NCBI GenBank assembly: GCA_964613455.1
Contig: CAZTGS010000006.1
Location: forward strand, 1 to 49,161
Length of the DNA stretch: 49,161 nucleotides
Source of the DNA: SCGC-AAA076-P13 sp964613455
Lineage (GTDB): Bacteria > Pseudomonadota > Gammaproteobacteria > Magnimaribacterales > D2472
Direction of reading: 5' to 3'
The notes under the pieces are model-generated. The model saw only the letters and a program-made list of their open reading frames with translations, was not told the DNA's origin and did no database searches. Below, piece after piece: positions 35,831 through 45,501 of the stretch. Within the stretch, counting starts at the first letter, position 1, and every line of letters starts with the position of its first letter. The translations under genes and the position numbers were made by a program.

Positions 35831-38818
35831 TTATACCTCAGCAAATTCTAGGGCTTGATTCACATCAACTGAAACCATTCTAGAAACCCCAGCCTCTTGC
35901 ATAGTAACACCCATGAGATAATCACTTTTTTCCATTGAAACTTTGTTATGGGTAATAAAGATAAACTGAACAGTTTTTGACATTTCTTCAACCATATTAA
36001 TAAACCTGAGTGTATTTAGATCATCTAAAGGCGCATCTACTTCATCTAAAATACAAAATGGTGCAGGATTTAGTTCAAATATTCCAAAAACCAAAGCCAG
36101 TGCAGTTAATGCTTTCTCACCACCTGATAATTGAGAAATAGATGAATTTTTCTTACCAGGAGGTCTGGCCATAATTACAACACCAGCATTTAGCGCATCA
36201 TCATCAGTTAAAGCTAGTTCTGCAAACCCTCCCCCAAATAATTTTGTGAATACTTCTTTCATCCTTACATTAATTGCATCAAAACTGTCTTTAAATCTTG
36301 TTTTGGTTTCAGAATCAATTGTTTTGATAGCTCCAGAAAGTTTATCTAATGCTTCGGTTAAATCATTATATTGAATATCTAATTCTTCCTTTCTTTTTGA
36401 CTCCTCTGCGATTTCTTCAGGTGCAGCAAGATTAATTGCTCCAAGTCTAATAATTTTTGCTTGAATATCGGCAAGTCTATCTTGTAAGAGATTAATATTC
36501 ATTTCTTCATACTGCGAATAATCAATATCTTCAATATTCAGTCCTGAATCTTTTATCTTAGTATTTGCATTGTCTAAGTTAATCTCATAAGTCTTTAGTT
36601 CTAGCCGCACATTAGTAACTTTTTCATTTAAAGCTTTTAAATCAAGTTCGGATAATGATTTTTGATTCTCTAAATCTCTTAAACTTTCGTTGAATTTCGA
36701 TTGCTTTTGTCTTATTTCAGTAAGAACAGATTCAGCACTTGAACTTTTTAAAACAAGATCAGACATGGTTGTTTGTATTATTTTTTTCTGAGATTTACTG
36801 TCTTCTATTAATTTCGTGAGTTCACCTTGTCTCTCTAGATACTCATCAGGCGAAGCTAGGTTGATAGACCCAAGATCTGCAATATTTTTTTGAACTTCAT
36901 CTAAAGAGAGCTCTAAGCCTTTTAAGTCCATACCATCATAATTAGATGCATCTAAGTCAGAAATATTTATTTCTGCCTTTTTAAGAACTTCAGATGCATT
37001 CTGTAAATTAATTTCATAGGTTCTAAGGTCAAGCTTTAAATCACTTACTTCTTTCTCTAAAGACCTTAACTCATTTGATACAAATGATTTATTAGCATCT
37101 AACTCTCGAACTGAACTGTCAATTTCAGCTAAAGTATTTCTATGAGTCTCTAACTCTTCATCTATTGCTTTCTTTTGGTCATTTAATTCAGATAAGTTTT
37201 TAATTGCAATAACCTTATCGTTATTTGAAGATTTAATAATCTCTTCGACCTCATTTTGTCTAGCTGCATATTCTTTAGTAAAGGATTTAGATTGATCAGA
37301 TGCAATCTTAAGAATGTTCATTAAAAGCTCTTTTAATTCAAGAATTTTTCTATTTATCAAGTCAGCATTGGATCCAAAACTCTTCAAGAGTTCAGTGATG
37401 CTATCTAAAAGATGAATTGCTTTTTCTTTTGGGCTCAAGTGATCATTATTTGCTTCCTTTTCAACAGCTCTCACATAATTATCTTTAGCCTTTTCTAAAT
37501 CTATAGCAGATTGTGCTTCTACCTTTTCTAGGTTTCGAATATTGCCTTCTGAACTTGCAATATTGGCGCCTATGGAGAAACTACTTTTTTGAAGATCTGA
37601 TACCTTGTTACTGACGGTAGACTGATTATTTTTTGCAGAATCTATCCCGTCTTGCTTTGAATCTAATTCAAGTTGTTTAGAGTTTATAATTGCTTCTAAT
37701 GGATTAATTTTACTAATAATCTTATCTTTCTTGTCCAGAGCTTCTAGAGCCTTAATAATTGATATATTTAGTCTTAATTCTTGCTCCTTAGGGCTCAGGT
37801 CTTTAAATACTGAATCTTTTTCTAAAGCTTTTTTATAGCTATCCTTTGCTCTCTCTAATGCTTCTAAGTTTGATGCTTCTGTTTTAACAATGTTCTGAAG
37901 ATCAGCTTCGTATTTTGCAATTTCTGCACCAACGCTATAAAAATTCTTCTGGGCATTCTCATATGCATCAACAACAGATTCATTTTGAGTACGATACTCA
38001 TCGATTTGTGATTGTTTTGTATCAGTTTCTGCTTCTTTAATCTTAAGATCTCTTTTGAGACCATCAAGGTTCTTTTGAAGTTTATCTCTATTATTTTTTG
38101 CCTCTAGCGAAAAAAGTATTGCTGTATTAATCTGATTTTCAGATTCTTCTTTTTTAAGTTCGTTATATTTCTCAGCAGCATTGGCTTGATTTTCCAGCCT
38201 TCTAATTAATCTTTCAATTTCATCTTTAATATCTTTGACCCTAGAAAGATTCTCTTTTGTTTTTTTAATTCGACTCTCAGTCTCTCTTCTTCTCTCTCTG
38301 TATTTTGAAACACCAGCAGCCTCTTCTATATGAGTGCGAAGTTCTTCAGGCTTAGCGCTCACAAGTCTACTGACCATTCCTTGTTCAATAATTGCGTATG
38401 AACTAGGGCCTAAGCCTGTGCCTAGAAATATATCCTGAACGTCTTTTCTTCTGCATTTGGTATTATTAATAAAGTAGTCAGATTGAGCATCTCTAGTCAT
38501 GACTCTTTTGATTGAAATTTCGTTGAAAGAAGCGTATTCGCCGCCTATTTTTCCGCTTGAATTATCGAATAATAATTCGATACTACATTGACCAGATGCC
38601 TTCCTCTTTTCCGAACCATTAAAGATTACGTCAACCATTGACTCACCTCTAAGATTCTTTGCAGAACGTTCTCCAAGAACCCATCTTACAGCATCTATGA
38701 CATTAGATTTTCCACAGCCATTTGGCCCAACAACACCGACTAAATTTGTAGGAAAGGATATCTTCGTTGGATCTACGAAACTTTTAAAACCCGCTAGTTT
38801 TATATGTTTAAGCTGCAT
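35831..38818 (-). CDS. smc: Chromosome segregation ATPase SMC, apparently hingeless with duplicated arms
   Basis: Condensin ATPase. Both head halves are canonical: Walker A GPNGCGKS at 31-38, signature LSGGEKALTALALVFGIF at 898-915, Walker B FCILDEVDAPLDD near 921-933. Length is 995 against about 1150-1200. Between residues about 170 and 861 I find only coiled-coil-like sequence, no Gly-Gly dipeptide and no recognisable SMC hinge; there is no CxxC zinc hook either. The N-terminal arm has a repeat with a 120-residue offset (LSPKEQ at 341, LSPKEK at 461). The C-terminal arm has one with a 143-residue offset (TYEINLQNA at 600, TYEINLDNA at 743; LGSINLASP at 649, LGAINLAAP at 792). First gene of the smc-zipA-lig-slt operon. 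Confidence 0.93.
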   Translation of the reverse strand: MQLKHIKLAGFKSFVDPTKISFPTNLVGVVGPNGCGKSNVIDAVRWVLGERSAKNLRGESMVDVIFNGSEKRKASGQCSIELLFDNSSGKIGGEYASFNEISIKRVMTRDAQSDYFINNTKCRRKDVQDIFLGTGLGPSSYAIIEQGMVSRLVSAKPEELRTHIEEAAGVSKYRERRRETESRIKKTKENLSRVKDIKDEIERLIRRLENQANAAEKYNELKKEESENQINTAILFSLEAKNNRDKLQKNLDGLKRDLKIKEAETDTKQSQIDEYRTQNESVVDAYENAQKNFYSVGAEIAKYEADLQNIVKTEASNLEALERAKDSYKKALEKDSVFKDLSPKEQELRLNISIIKALEALDKKDKIISKINPLEAIINSKQLELDSKQDGIDSAKNNQSTVSNKVSDLQKSSFSIGANIASSEGNIRNLEKVEAQSAIDLEKAKDNYVRAVEKEANNDHLSPKEKAIHLLDSITELLKSFGSNADLINRKILELKELLMNILKIASDQSKSFTKEYAARQNEVEEIIKSSNNDKVIAIKNLSELNDQKKAIDEELETHRNTLAEIDSSVRELDANKSFVSNELRSLEKEVSDLKLDLRTYEINLQNASEVLKKAEINISDLDASNYDGMDLKGLELSLDEVQKNIADLGSINLASPDEYLERQGELTKLIEDSKSQKKIIQTTMSDLVLKSSSAESVLTEIRQKQSKFNESLRDLENQKSLSELDLKALNEKVTNVRLELKTYEINLDNANTKIKDSGLNIEDIDYSQYEEMNINLLQDRLADIQAKIIRLGAINLAAPEEIAEESKRKEELDIQYNDLTEALDKLSGAIKTIDSETKTRFKDSFDAINVRMKEVFTKLFGGGFAELALTDDDALNAGVVIMARPPGKKNSSISQLSGGEKALTALALVFGIFELNPAPFCILDEVDAPLDDLNTLRFINMVEEMSKTVQFIFITHNKVSMEKSDYLMGVTMQEAGVSRMVSVDVNQALEFAEV

Positions 38819-38851
38819 TATGAAGAGTTATTTTCTTAGTGTTATATTAAA

Positions 38852-39631
38852 CTATTGTTCCTTTTTTAACCATTCATTTACCTTAATTTTATAGGTATTT
38901 GAGGACGTTGCTTGATCAAATAAAATTGATGTTTCAAAAGATAAATTTGATGAAGAATTAACACAATTCACTGATGCCTTAATATCTATAGTTTCCTGAT
39001 TTAAATACGCGGATGCTATATCAAAACCAGGTATTGATGAGCTTGAGTTACTTAAAACTAAGGAAGAGAAATCGCCAAACTCTGAACTAGCAATTGCAAT
39101 GCCAGGTCCGTTCATAATGAATAGTTGAATAACTCCATTTGGTTTAGTGCAGTTTTTTATATCCTCGAACTCAATAATAATATTAGCTTCTTTATATACA
39201 GGAAACTTAGCATTTCTAAGATCTGTGTAAAGACTATAAAAGATGAATTTTTCTTCGGTAGATTTGAAGAATTTTTCTGAGAGTGAAATAAGGCTTTCAG
39301 CAGATTTAAGCTTGTTATTAGATAAAGCATTTCCAATATAACTTTGAATCCAAAAAATTTTATCCTCTTCTGCAATATAATCCTCAAACCTAATAAAGGA
39401 TTCCATAGGAATAGCATCATTTTTTGTTATATGAGATTGTATATCGCTATTTAATTCCTGATTTTCTAATGAGCCAAGAAAAGAAAATTTTCCTACAAAA
39501 ATAAAAAGACATGACAATATTATAATTAATGAAATCCCCAAAACAGACCCTTTATTTTTTGTTTTCTGGGATAGTAAATACGCAAAAATAGGCAGTAAGG
39601 CAAAGAAAGCTAGAAGATAGATATAAATCAT
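38852..39631 (-). CDS. ccmI: Cytochrome c maturation protein CcmI, shortened
   Basis: 259 residues at the last position of the ccm operon. Two N-terminal membrane segments (about 1-17 and 30-50) as in CcmI/CycH. The C-terminal region (GVIQLFIMNGPGIAIASSEF through IPGFDIASAYL) resembles the Ig-like CycH domain that handles apocytochrome c. The middle TPR region is short. Identified mainly from context plus this tail. ATGA overlap with ccmH. Confidence 0.72.
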   Translation of the reverse strand: MIYIYLLAFFALLPIFAYLLSQKTKNKGSVLGISLIIILSCLFIFVGKFSFLGSLENQELNSDIQSHITKNDAIPMESFIRFEDYIAEEDKIFWIQSYIGNALSNNKLKSAESLISLSEKFFKSTEEKFIFYSLYTDLRNAKFPVYKEANIIIEFEDIKNCTKPNGVIQLFIMNGPGIAIASSEFGDFSSLVLSNSSSSIPGFDIASAYLNQETIDIKASVNCVNSSSNLSFETSILFDQATSSNTYKIKVNEWLKKEQ

Positions 39632-40005
39632 GTTGATTTTCTTCTAAAGAAAAATATTAAAAGCCCTAGAAGTAAAAAAAGAGCAGGTGCAGACCATAAA
39701 AAATAAGTGCTTTCATTGAATCCTGGATTGTATAAAACTTCGCTTCCGAATCTTTGAGCTATGAAATCTTTAATCTCTTTATCTGATTTCCCTTCTTTAA
39801 TTAAATCTATAATTTTTTGCTTTAAGTCTTCAGATACAGGAGCATTTGAGCTTGCAAGAGAACCACTTGTGCATTTAGGACATCTAATTTCTTTTATTAA
39901 GCTATAAAATCTTTTTTCATCATTAATACTTTCAAACTCATAAAGAGAGTCTGATGAAGCCATGTTAGAAAAAATCAGTGCCATATAAATAAGAGTTTTA
40001 ATCAT
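39628..40005 (-). CDS. ccmH: Cytochrome c maturation thiol protein CcmH
   Basis: 125-residue membrane-anchored periplasmic thiol oxidoreductase that presents apocytochrome cysteines. Signature IRCPKC (usual LRCxxC), SNAPVSEDLKQKI and EIKDFIAQRFGSEVLYNP match the family. N-terminal signal and a C-terminal membrane anchor (ALFLLLGLLIFFF). Starts 8 bases inside the end of ccmG. Confidence 0.93.
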   Translation of the reverse strand: MIKTLIYMALIFSNMASSDSLYEFESINDEKRFYSLIKEIRCPKCTSGSLASSNAPVSEDLKQKIIDLIKEGKSDKEIKDFIAQRFGSEVLYNPGFNESTYFLWSAPALFLLLGLLIFFFRRKST

Positions 40006-40528
40006 TCTGAAAAATTCCCTTCTCTTTTATTACTGGCTCAAAAACATCACTCCATATCATCTTATTAACCTCTCCCCTGTAATGCACAACTATTCTTCCA
40101 TCGTGAACTAAAAAGGTCTCAGGAGCTCCTGTAACACCCATATCAAGAGCTAATTTACCTTTAAAATCATGAATGATGATCTTGTAAGGATCTCCAAATC
40201 TTTCAATCCAATTGATAGCATCTTCTCTTTCATCTTTATAATTTAATCCAACTATTGGTATGTCTTGATTACTTAACTTTGAAAGAAAGTCATGCTCTAT
40301 TCTGCATGTTATGCACCAGCTTGCCCAAATATTTATAAGGTAACTACCTTCGATATCTTCTTCAGTTATCTTAGATTCAGTATATAAAGTGCTTAATTCA
40401 AAGCTAGGTAAATTAAATTTTCTAAAATCTGCTCCAGGATAATAATCATCATCATTGATATATAAATAGAAAAATGTAACTAATGCAATTGGTATCAAAA
40501 CTAATAAAAATCTTAATATATTATTCAT
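39998..40528 (-). CDS. ccmG: Thiol:disulfide interchange protein CcmG/DsbE
   Basis: 176-residue periplasmic thioredoxin-like protein. Active site WASWCITC and the acidic partner motif IVGLNYKDER, GVTGAPETFLV cis-Pro loop. One N-terminal membrane anchor. ATG 40528 makes an ATGA overlap with the ccmF stop; the longer frame reads through ccmF and is not used. Confidence 0.93.
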   Translation of the reverse strand: MNNILRFLLVLIPIALVTFFYLYINDDDYYPGADFRKFNLPSFELSTLYTESKITEEDIEGSYLINIWASWCITCRIEHDFLSKLSNQDIPIVGLNYKDEREDAINWIERFGDPYKIIIHDFKGKLALDMGVTGAPETFLVHDGRIVVHYRGEVNKMIWSDVFEPVIKEKGIFQND

Positions 40529-42420
40529 TTCTTTACTCTTGAGATTGAAAAGACAAGCATTGAACCTGCAATAGCCATCATCGCTGCAGAAAACCATACC
40601 CACCTTATAAAATAATTGAATTGAATGTTTACTATCCAACTACCATCATCAAGCTGATCACCTATTGTCATATAAATATCTTTAAGAGGAGTGATGCTTA
40701 TTGCCGTTTCTGTTGTTATTTGTCCCCTGGCAAAATATTTTCTTTTTTCTGGGCTCAATCTAATCACATTTCCGTTTGGCTTTTCTAGAACAAAAGTTGC
40801 AATAACAGAGTCATAGTTAGAGGCTTCAATGAGTCTTAAATCATCAAATTTAATTTGGTAACCTTTATAGCTGTCCGATTGGTTCATTTTTATATTAAGT
40901 GCCCTCTCAGAACTTAATTCACTATTTAGAGCTATAGATATTACTAAAAGACCTAATCCTAAGTGAGCAATAATACTGAATGGATTTGAATATTTTTTAT
41001 AAAAGAGGTAATTGAAGATAACAAATAGATATCTAATGATTATCAAAGATCCAGTAAAAATAGATATTAGTATCCAAATATCTAAAATTCCAAATTGATA
41101 CATTACAAATAAAGTAGATACTATTGCCAATAATCCAGAGAGGATTATTGGTGTTAAAAAGTTTGAGATTCTAAAACTTCTTTGCCATTTTGCATCAACC
41201 GAGAAAAATAAAAAAAGACAAGCAAGAAGCGTTAATGGAATAAATATTGCATTATAAAAAGGGGCGCCAACACTAATCTTTTGCTCATATAAGAATTCAT
41301 AAATTAATGGATACAAGACACCAAGCATAGTTGCAAAAATCAAAGTGCCAAAAATAATATTATTGATTGAAATAAAAGATTCTTTTGACAATGCTGCAAT
41401 TCTTTTATTAGAAGATAGCATCGGGAATCTATAAGAAAATAATAAAATTGAGCTGATGATCAGAAATCCAGTAAAAGCCAATAAATATAATCCCCTTTCT
41501 GGATCATTTGCGAATGAATGCACGCTATCAATAATTCCAGATCTAACTATAAAAGCTCCAAAAAGGCTTAAAGAAAAAACTATTATTGATAATAAAATAG
41601 TCCATATTCTTAAAAGAGAAGATTTCGATGAAACGTTTAGAGAATGTATGAATGCTGTTGCTGCAAGCCAAGGCATTAAAGCTACGTTTTCTACAGGATC
41701 CCAGAACCAGTATCCGCCCCAACCAAGTTCATAATATGCCCACCAGCTTCCAAGTGATATTCCTATTGTAAGAAAAACCCATGCAGCTAATGACCAAGAT
41801 CTAACTAAGGACTCCCACTTTATATCCGGATTCCCTGTAACCAAAAATGCAATAGCATGTGAAAAAGCTATTATAAATCCAACATAACCTAAGTATAGAA
41901 TTGGTGGATGTATTGCTAAGGCAGGATCTTGAAGAACAGGGTTTATATCTGCACCATTAGATGGAGGAATAGGAAGAATTGTTTCAAAGGGATTGGATGT
42001 TAATAGTAAAAATAATAGAAATCCAACAATAACAATTGAAATAATTCCTAAGCTCTTTGCTTTTAATTCCTGCGAGTTTTTAATAAAAATATTATAAATG
42101 CCGCCCCATGCGGTTAAAAAAAGTATCCAAAGAAACATAGATCCTTCATGGGCGCTCCATATAGAAGAGATTTTATAGAATGTAGGTAGATTAGTGTTTG
42201 AGTGCTGGGCTATATATTGCACTGTAAAGTTATCTGTGATTGCCAACCAAACATATATTGAGAATGAAGACCCAAGTAACAAAAAACCATGAGAATATAT
42301 TTTTGAAACTAAATTAATTGTGTGAGAGTTATTTGTATCAAAGGTGAATGAAAATATGAATACTAAAAAGAATAAGCCAGTGCAGAGAATTGTTAAAAAA
42401 TGTGCTATTTCGATTAACAT
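40525..42420 (-). CDS. ccmF: Heme lyase subunit CcmF
   Basis: 631-residue multi-pass membrane protein that joins heme to apocytochrome c. The periplasmic WWD domain is WGGYWFWDPVENVALMPWL, with flanking His residues for heme b. About 13-15 hydrophobic segments. Immediately adjacent to ccmE, which delivers heme to it. Confidence 0.95.
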   Translation of the reverse strand: MLIEIAHFLTILCTGLFFLVFIFSFTFDTNNSHTINLVSKIYSHGFLLLGSSFSIYVWLAITDNFTVQYIAQHSNTNLPTFYKISSIWSAHEGSMFLWILFLTAWGGIYNIFIKNSQELKAKSLGIISIVIVGFLLFLLLTSNPFETILPIPPSNGADINPVLQDPALAIHPPILYLGYVGFIIAFSHAIAFLVTGNPDIKWESLVRSWSLAAWVFLTIGISLGSWWAYYELGWGGYWFWDPVENVALMPWLAATAFIHSLNVSSKSSLLRIWTILLSIIVFSLSLFGAFIVRSGIIDSVHSFANDPERGLYLLAFTGFLIISSILLFSYRFPMLSSNKRIAALSKESFISINNIIFGTLIFATMLGVLYPLIYEFLYEQKISVGAPFYNAIFIPLTLLACLFLFFSVDAKWQRSFRISNFLTPIILSGLLAIVSTLFVMYQFGILDIWILISIFTGSLIIIRYLFVIFNYLFYKKYSNPFSIIAHLGLGLLVISIALNSELSSERALNIKMNQSDSYKGYQIKFDDLRLIEASNYDSVIATFVLEKPNGNVIRLSPEKRKYFARGQITTETAISITPLKDIYMTIGDQLDDGSWIVNIQFNYFIRWVWFSAAMMAIAGSMLVFSISRVKK

Positions 42421-42825
42421 TTATTTTTCAATATTTATATTAGGCGGCATATAGTTCTCATCATGCTTAGCTAAGACCTCTTCAGCCAGCAAAATATCGC
42501 TATCAAGGTATCCCAAGACCACAACGCCACTATTCTCTTTAAATAAATCTGGCACGATTCCATTAAATTTTACTGTTATAGATTCTTTGTAATCAGTAAT
42601 TTCAAAAATAATATTGGTTTTATCTCTTATTACAGACCCTTCAAGAACCATTCCTCCAACCTTTATTCTTTTATTTTCTGGAATATTGTTCTCACTTAAC
42701 TCTGAGGGTGTAAAAAAGAAATCTAAATTAGAATCTAGAGCTTTTATTATCAAGAAAGAGCCAAGGCCAGAGGATAATAGGATTAAAAAAACAGTTACTA
42801 ATCTTCTTTTTCTTACTGACTTCAT
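42421..42825 (-). CDS. ccmE: Heme chaperone CcmE
   Basis: 134-residue periplasmic heme chaperone with one N-terminal membrane anchor and an OB-fold domain. The covalent heme-binding His121 with Tyr125 lies in LAKHDENYMPP, the canonical HxxxY motif. Starts by ATGA overlap with ccmD. Confidence 0.95.
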   Translation of the reverse strand: MKSVRKRRLVTVFLILLSSGLGSFLIIKALDSNLDFFFTPSELSENNIPENKRIKVGGMVLEGSVIRDKTNIIFEITDYKESITVKFNGIVPDLFKENSGVVVLGYLDSDILLAEEVLAKHDENYMPPNINIEK

Positions 42826-42995
42826 TTTATTTTTTTTCTTATATTTTTAATTTTTAATTTATAAGTAAAAAAAGTAAAAAAAATAGTCAAAAAAACTATC
42901 AAAACAACTGACCATACATACATACCATGACTTTGCCCGTTTGCACTCTCCATTATCCAAGCTTCTGAGATTGTATTAAATGCAAAATTAAACAT
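42822..42995 (-). CDS. ccmD: Heme exporter protein CcmD
   Basis: 57-residue membrane protein found by hand between ccmC and ccmE. Reading from ATG 42995 gives an N-terminal segment with SHGMYVWSVVL, the conserved GxHxxYVW-type motif of CcmD, one membrane helix, then a Lys-rich cytoplasmic tail. It overlaps the end of ccmC by 8 bases and the start of ccmE by 4 (ATGA). CcmD helps release heme-loaded CcmE from CcmABC. Confidence 0.88.
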   Translation of the reverse strand: MFNFAFNTISEAWIMESANGQSHGMYVWSVVLIVFLTIFFTFFTYKLKIKNIRKKIK

Positions 42996-43719
42996 AATCC
43001 TTTACCCAAGATTTACTCTTTTCACGCGTCAATATTTGAAGTTTAGATGAAAGAATTACCAAGCATACAACAATACCTGTGAATCCTATTATTGATCCAA
43101 ACAACGGATACAACATGGACGGATCAATTGCAGGTTTCTCTGTGATGGTTATGGATGCTGATTGATGAAGGGTGCTCCACCACTCAACGGACATTTTAAT
43201 AATAGGTAAATTTACTGAGCCTACAAGCACCAATACTGCTAAAAATTTATCAGCTTTTTCAAAATTAGTAAAAGAATCATGAAGAGAGATAAGACCAAGA
43301 TACATGATGAACAAAATTAATGTTGATACAATTCTTGCATCCCAAGCCCACCATGTGCCCCATGTTGGGATTCCCCATATTGAACCTGATACAAGAGCGA
43401 TAAAAGTTGTTATAGCTCCAATTGGTGCAATTGATTTAACGAGGTATGCTGATAATTTAACTTTCCAAATTAAGAAAATAGCGCTTGCGAATGCCATTGC
43501 TGCATATAGAGATTGAGATATAAATGAAGCTGGCACGTGTAAGTAGATGATTCGATATGAATTACCCTGTACAAAATCTTCTGGCGTTAAAAATAGTCCC
43601 CAAAAAACTGATCCCAAATATACAACTAAAGAAAATAGTAATATGTATGGATATGCTCTAGTAACCTGAAACATATATGTTTTAGGTGAGGCAAATTGAT
43701 GTATAAAATTTTTTATCAC
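42988..43719 (-). CDS. ccmC: Heme handling protein CcmC
   Basis: 243-residue, six-helix membrane protein that loads heme onto CcmE. WWD domain GIPTWGTWWAWDARIVS with conserved His in YLHVPA and SLHDSF. The start is GTG at 43719; the family-typical ASPKTYM lies at residue 10, so a later ATG would cut conserved sequence. Confidence 0.93.
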   Translation of the reverse strand: MIKNFIHQFASPKTYMFQVTRAYPYILLFSLVVYLGSVFWGLFLTPEDFVQGNSYRIIYLHVPASFISQSLYAAMAFASAIFLIWKVKLSAYLVKSIAPIGAITTFIALVSGSIWGIPTWGTWWAWDARIVSTLILFIMYLGLISLHDSFTNFEKADKFLAVLVLVGSVNLPIIKMSVEWWSTLHQSASITITEKPAIDPSMLYPLFGSIIGFTGIVVCLVILSSKLQILTREKSKSWVKDYV

Positions 43720-43748
43720 AGTAATTATGGTGCAGTTAAACCAAATAA

Positions 43749-44396
43749 TTATTCTAAATGAGCTCTAATAATAAAAGAAATAATTAATGGAAGTACTATT
43801 ATTATAATCGATAAGACGCCTAAAAGAAGCACAAGAAAACCAAAATAACTAAGTCCTAAATTTATAGATATCACAACTTTTCCCAACACAACAAGCAAAG
43901 GAAGGACCAATGGCATTGTTATGAGAGTTCCTAAGACTGATCCCTTGGTAAGGCTTAACGCATTACCGAAACTAAAAACATTAAGAAAGATATATGAACT
44001 TATAAGAAGTACAGGAAAAATTTGTAGAGATGTGTCTAGAGATCTTGTAATGCCTAGCCCATAGAAAGAGCCTATAAAAGATATTGGTATACCAATAAGC
44101 ATCCAATATATAAAAATTTTTGATCCTATAACGAAGGCCAGTGATTCATCTCTAATAGCTAATTGTTCAAGCGTTCCATCGTTGAAGTCTTCTAAAAAAA
44201 TATCTTCTGTTGCTAGCATCATAACCAACAAAACTGCTATCCATAGTACTGAGAAGAATGCTTGATTTAATTCGTTATTTAAAAATTCTACTGTAAGTGG
44301 AAAAGCTGTCATTATTAAAACAAAAACTAGAATTGGTCCAATCCAGCCTCTTGATTTTTTTCTCAATTTTAAAAGTTCAAAATAAAATATTTTCAT
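43749..44396 (-). CDS. ccmB: Heme ABC exporter permease CcmB
   Basis: 215-residue membrane subunit of the CcmAB ABC transporter that drives release of holo-CcmE. Six hydrophobic helices and the family stretches DDGTLEQLAI-like (EDFNDGTLEQLAIRDE) and KGSVLGTLITMPLVLPLLV. Starts 6 bases after ccmA. Confidence 0.92.
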   Translation of the reverse strand: MKIFYFELLKLRKKSRGWIGPILVFVLIMTAFPLTVEFLNNELNQAFFSVLWIAVLLVMMLATEDIFLEDFNDGTLEQLAIRDESLAFVIGSKIFIYWMLIGIPISFIGSFYGLGITRSLDTSLQIFPVLLISSYIFLNVFSFGNALSLTKGSVLGTLITMPLVLPLLVVLGKVVISINLGLSYFGFLVLLLGVLSIIIIVLPLIISFIIRAHLE

Positions 44397-44402
44397 GAGA
44401 TA

Positions 44403-44975
44403 TTAATTATTTAAATTTAATTGGCTAGCTTCTATGTCCAAAGCTATGTGTGATGAAAATATAATTGATTTTCCCTTATCAATTTCATTTCGTAAAAAAA
44501 AGCATAAGATATTCTGTGAAACTGCATCCAAGCCAACACATGGTTCGTCTAAAATTATAAGTTGAGAATCATTTAAGAAAATTCTTAGAAGAGCTAATTT
44601 CTTTTGTTGACCGAAAGATAGATTCGCAACCATAACATCTAAAGATTTTTCTAAGCCAAGTTCAACAAGATACTTTTTTAAATGAATATGATTATTAATA
44701 TCATATAAATGTAAATTATCTTCTACCGTAAGATACTGTTTTAAGGCATTTTTATGTCCTAAAAAACAAATGCTTTTATCTGTAACTATTTCAACAGAGC
44801 CTTTTGTGGGTTTTGATAAGCCTACTATTATTCTTAACAATGTAGTTTTACCTGAACCGTTACTACCTGATATATGAAGGGCTTTGCCAGAATTAACATC
44901 AAAAGAAATATTTTGAAAAAGCTTTTTTTCATTTATTTTATAACTGAGATTTGATGCGCTAATTAATGGTTTCAT
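44403..44975 (-). CDS. ccmA: Heme ABC exporter ATPase CcmA
   Basis: 190-residue ATPase. Walker A ISGSNGSGKTTLL, signature LSFGQQKKLALLRI (LSxGQ), Walker B LIILDEPCVGLD. First gene of ccmABCDEFGHI. Starts 4 bases behind the glycosyltransferase-like gene, so the operon may begin upstream at metY. Confidence 0.94.
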   Translation of the reverse strand: MKPLISASNLSYKINEKKLFQNISFDVNSGKALHISGSNGSGKTTLLRIIVGLSKPTKGSVEIVTDKSICFLGHKNALKQYLTVEDNLHLYDINNHIHLKKYLVELGLEKSLDVMVANLSFGQQKKLALLRIFLNDSQLIILDEPCVGLDAVSQNILCFFLRNEIDKGKSIIFSSHIALDIEASQLNLNN

Positions 44976-44979
44976 TTAT

Positions 44980-45492
44980 TTAATCTAATTTAAGATTCTT
45001 TGTTCTTATTATAAGAGCAGGTAATGATTTTTGTGGATCAATTCTTGAATAAAGTCTTTTCGAAATTTCTGAAAATGGATTCGATCCAAAAATACCTATA
45101 CCTCCTATAGAAAAATATAAGCGTTTACTAAAATAAATGCCCTGCTCTAAATCAGGAATACTTCTTACTAAGGTAGTTACCTTTTTAAAATTTTGAACTA
45201 TATTTTTTCTAGTTAAGCTATATTCAAACCATCCCCAAGAAGACAAGCCAATTAAAGCAATTTTCTTTAATGCTTCTTTCGAATCATTATTTGGAAAGGA
45301 CGATGGAGGAAGTAAAACAATTATTTCACCTTTTGAGTTAGTAATTAACTCATCGAGTTGATCTTCATGAGATTGATTGTTATTAAAATTGGTTAGCAGA
45401 TATTCTTCGTGAATATTTGGCTGAGGGAGCTTAATTCCCTTTAATCTTATATGGGAGCCAAGAACTATAAAAGTTACTAATTCTTGGCTCAA
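44980..45492 (-). CDS. Divergent glycosyltransferase-family-2-like protein
   Basis: 170-residue protein between metY and ccmA. WGWFEYSLTRKNIVQNF and DLEQGIYFSKRLYFSIGGIG recall the C-terminal half of the TIGR04283-type glycosyltransferases, where the matching part reads WGRFDVRL then GDQGIFVRRxxFExxGG. The N-terminal nucleotide-sugar part is poorly conserved and I see no DxD, so it may be inactive or have another role. Start is TTG 45492; no ATG is available in frame. Confidence 0.6.
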   Translation of the reverse strand: MSQELVTFIVLGSHIRLKGIKLPQPNIHEEYLLTNFNNNQSHEDQLDELITNSKGEIIVLLPPSSFPNNDSKEALKKIALIGLSSWGWFEYSLTRKNIVQNFKKVTTLVRSIPDLEQGIYFSKRLYFSIGGIGIFGSNPFSEISKRLYSRIDPQKSLPALIIRTKNLKLD

Positions 45493-45501
45493 GATAATAT
45501 C

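Noticed and set aside
35831..38818. SMC reinterpreted as Rad50 or MukB
   Set aside because: There is no CxxC zinc hook in the middle, and the head motifs and the LGAINLAAPEE segment are those of bacterial SMC.
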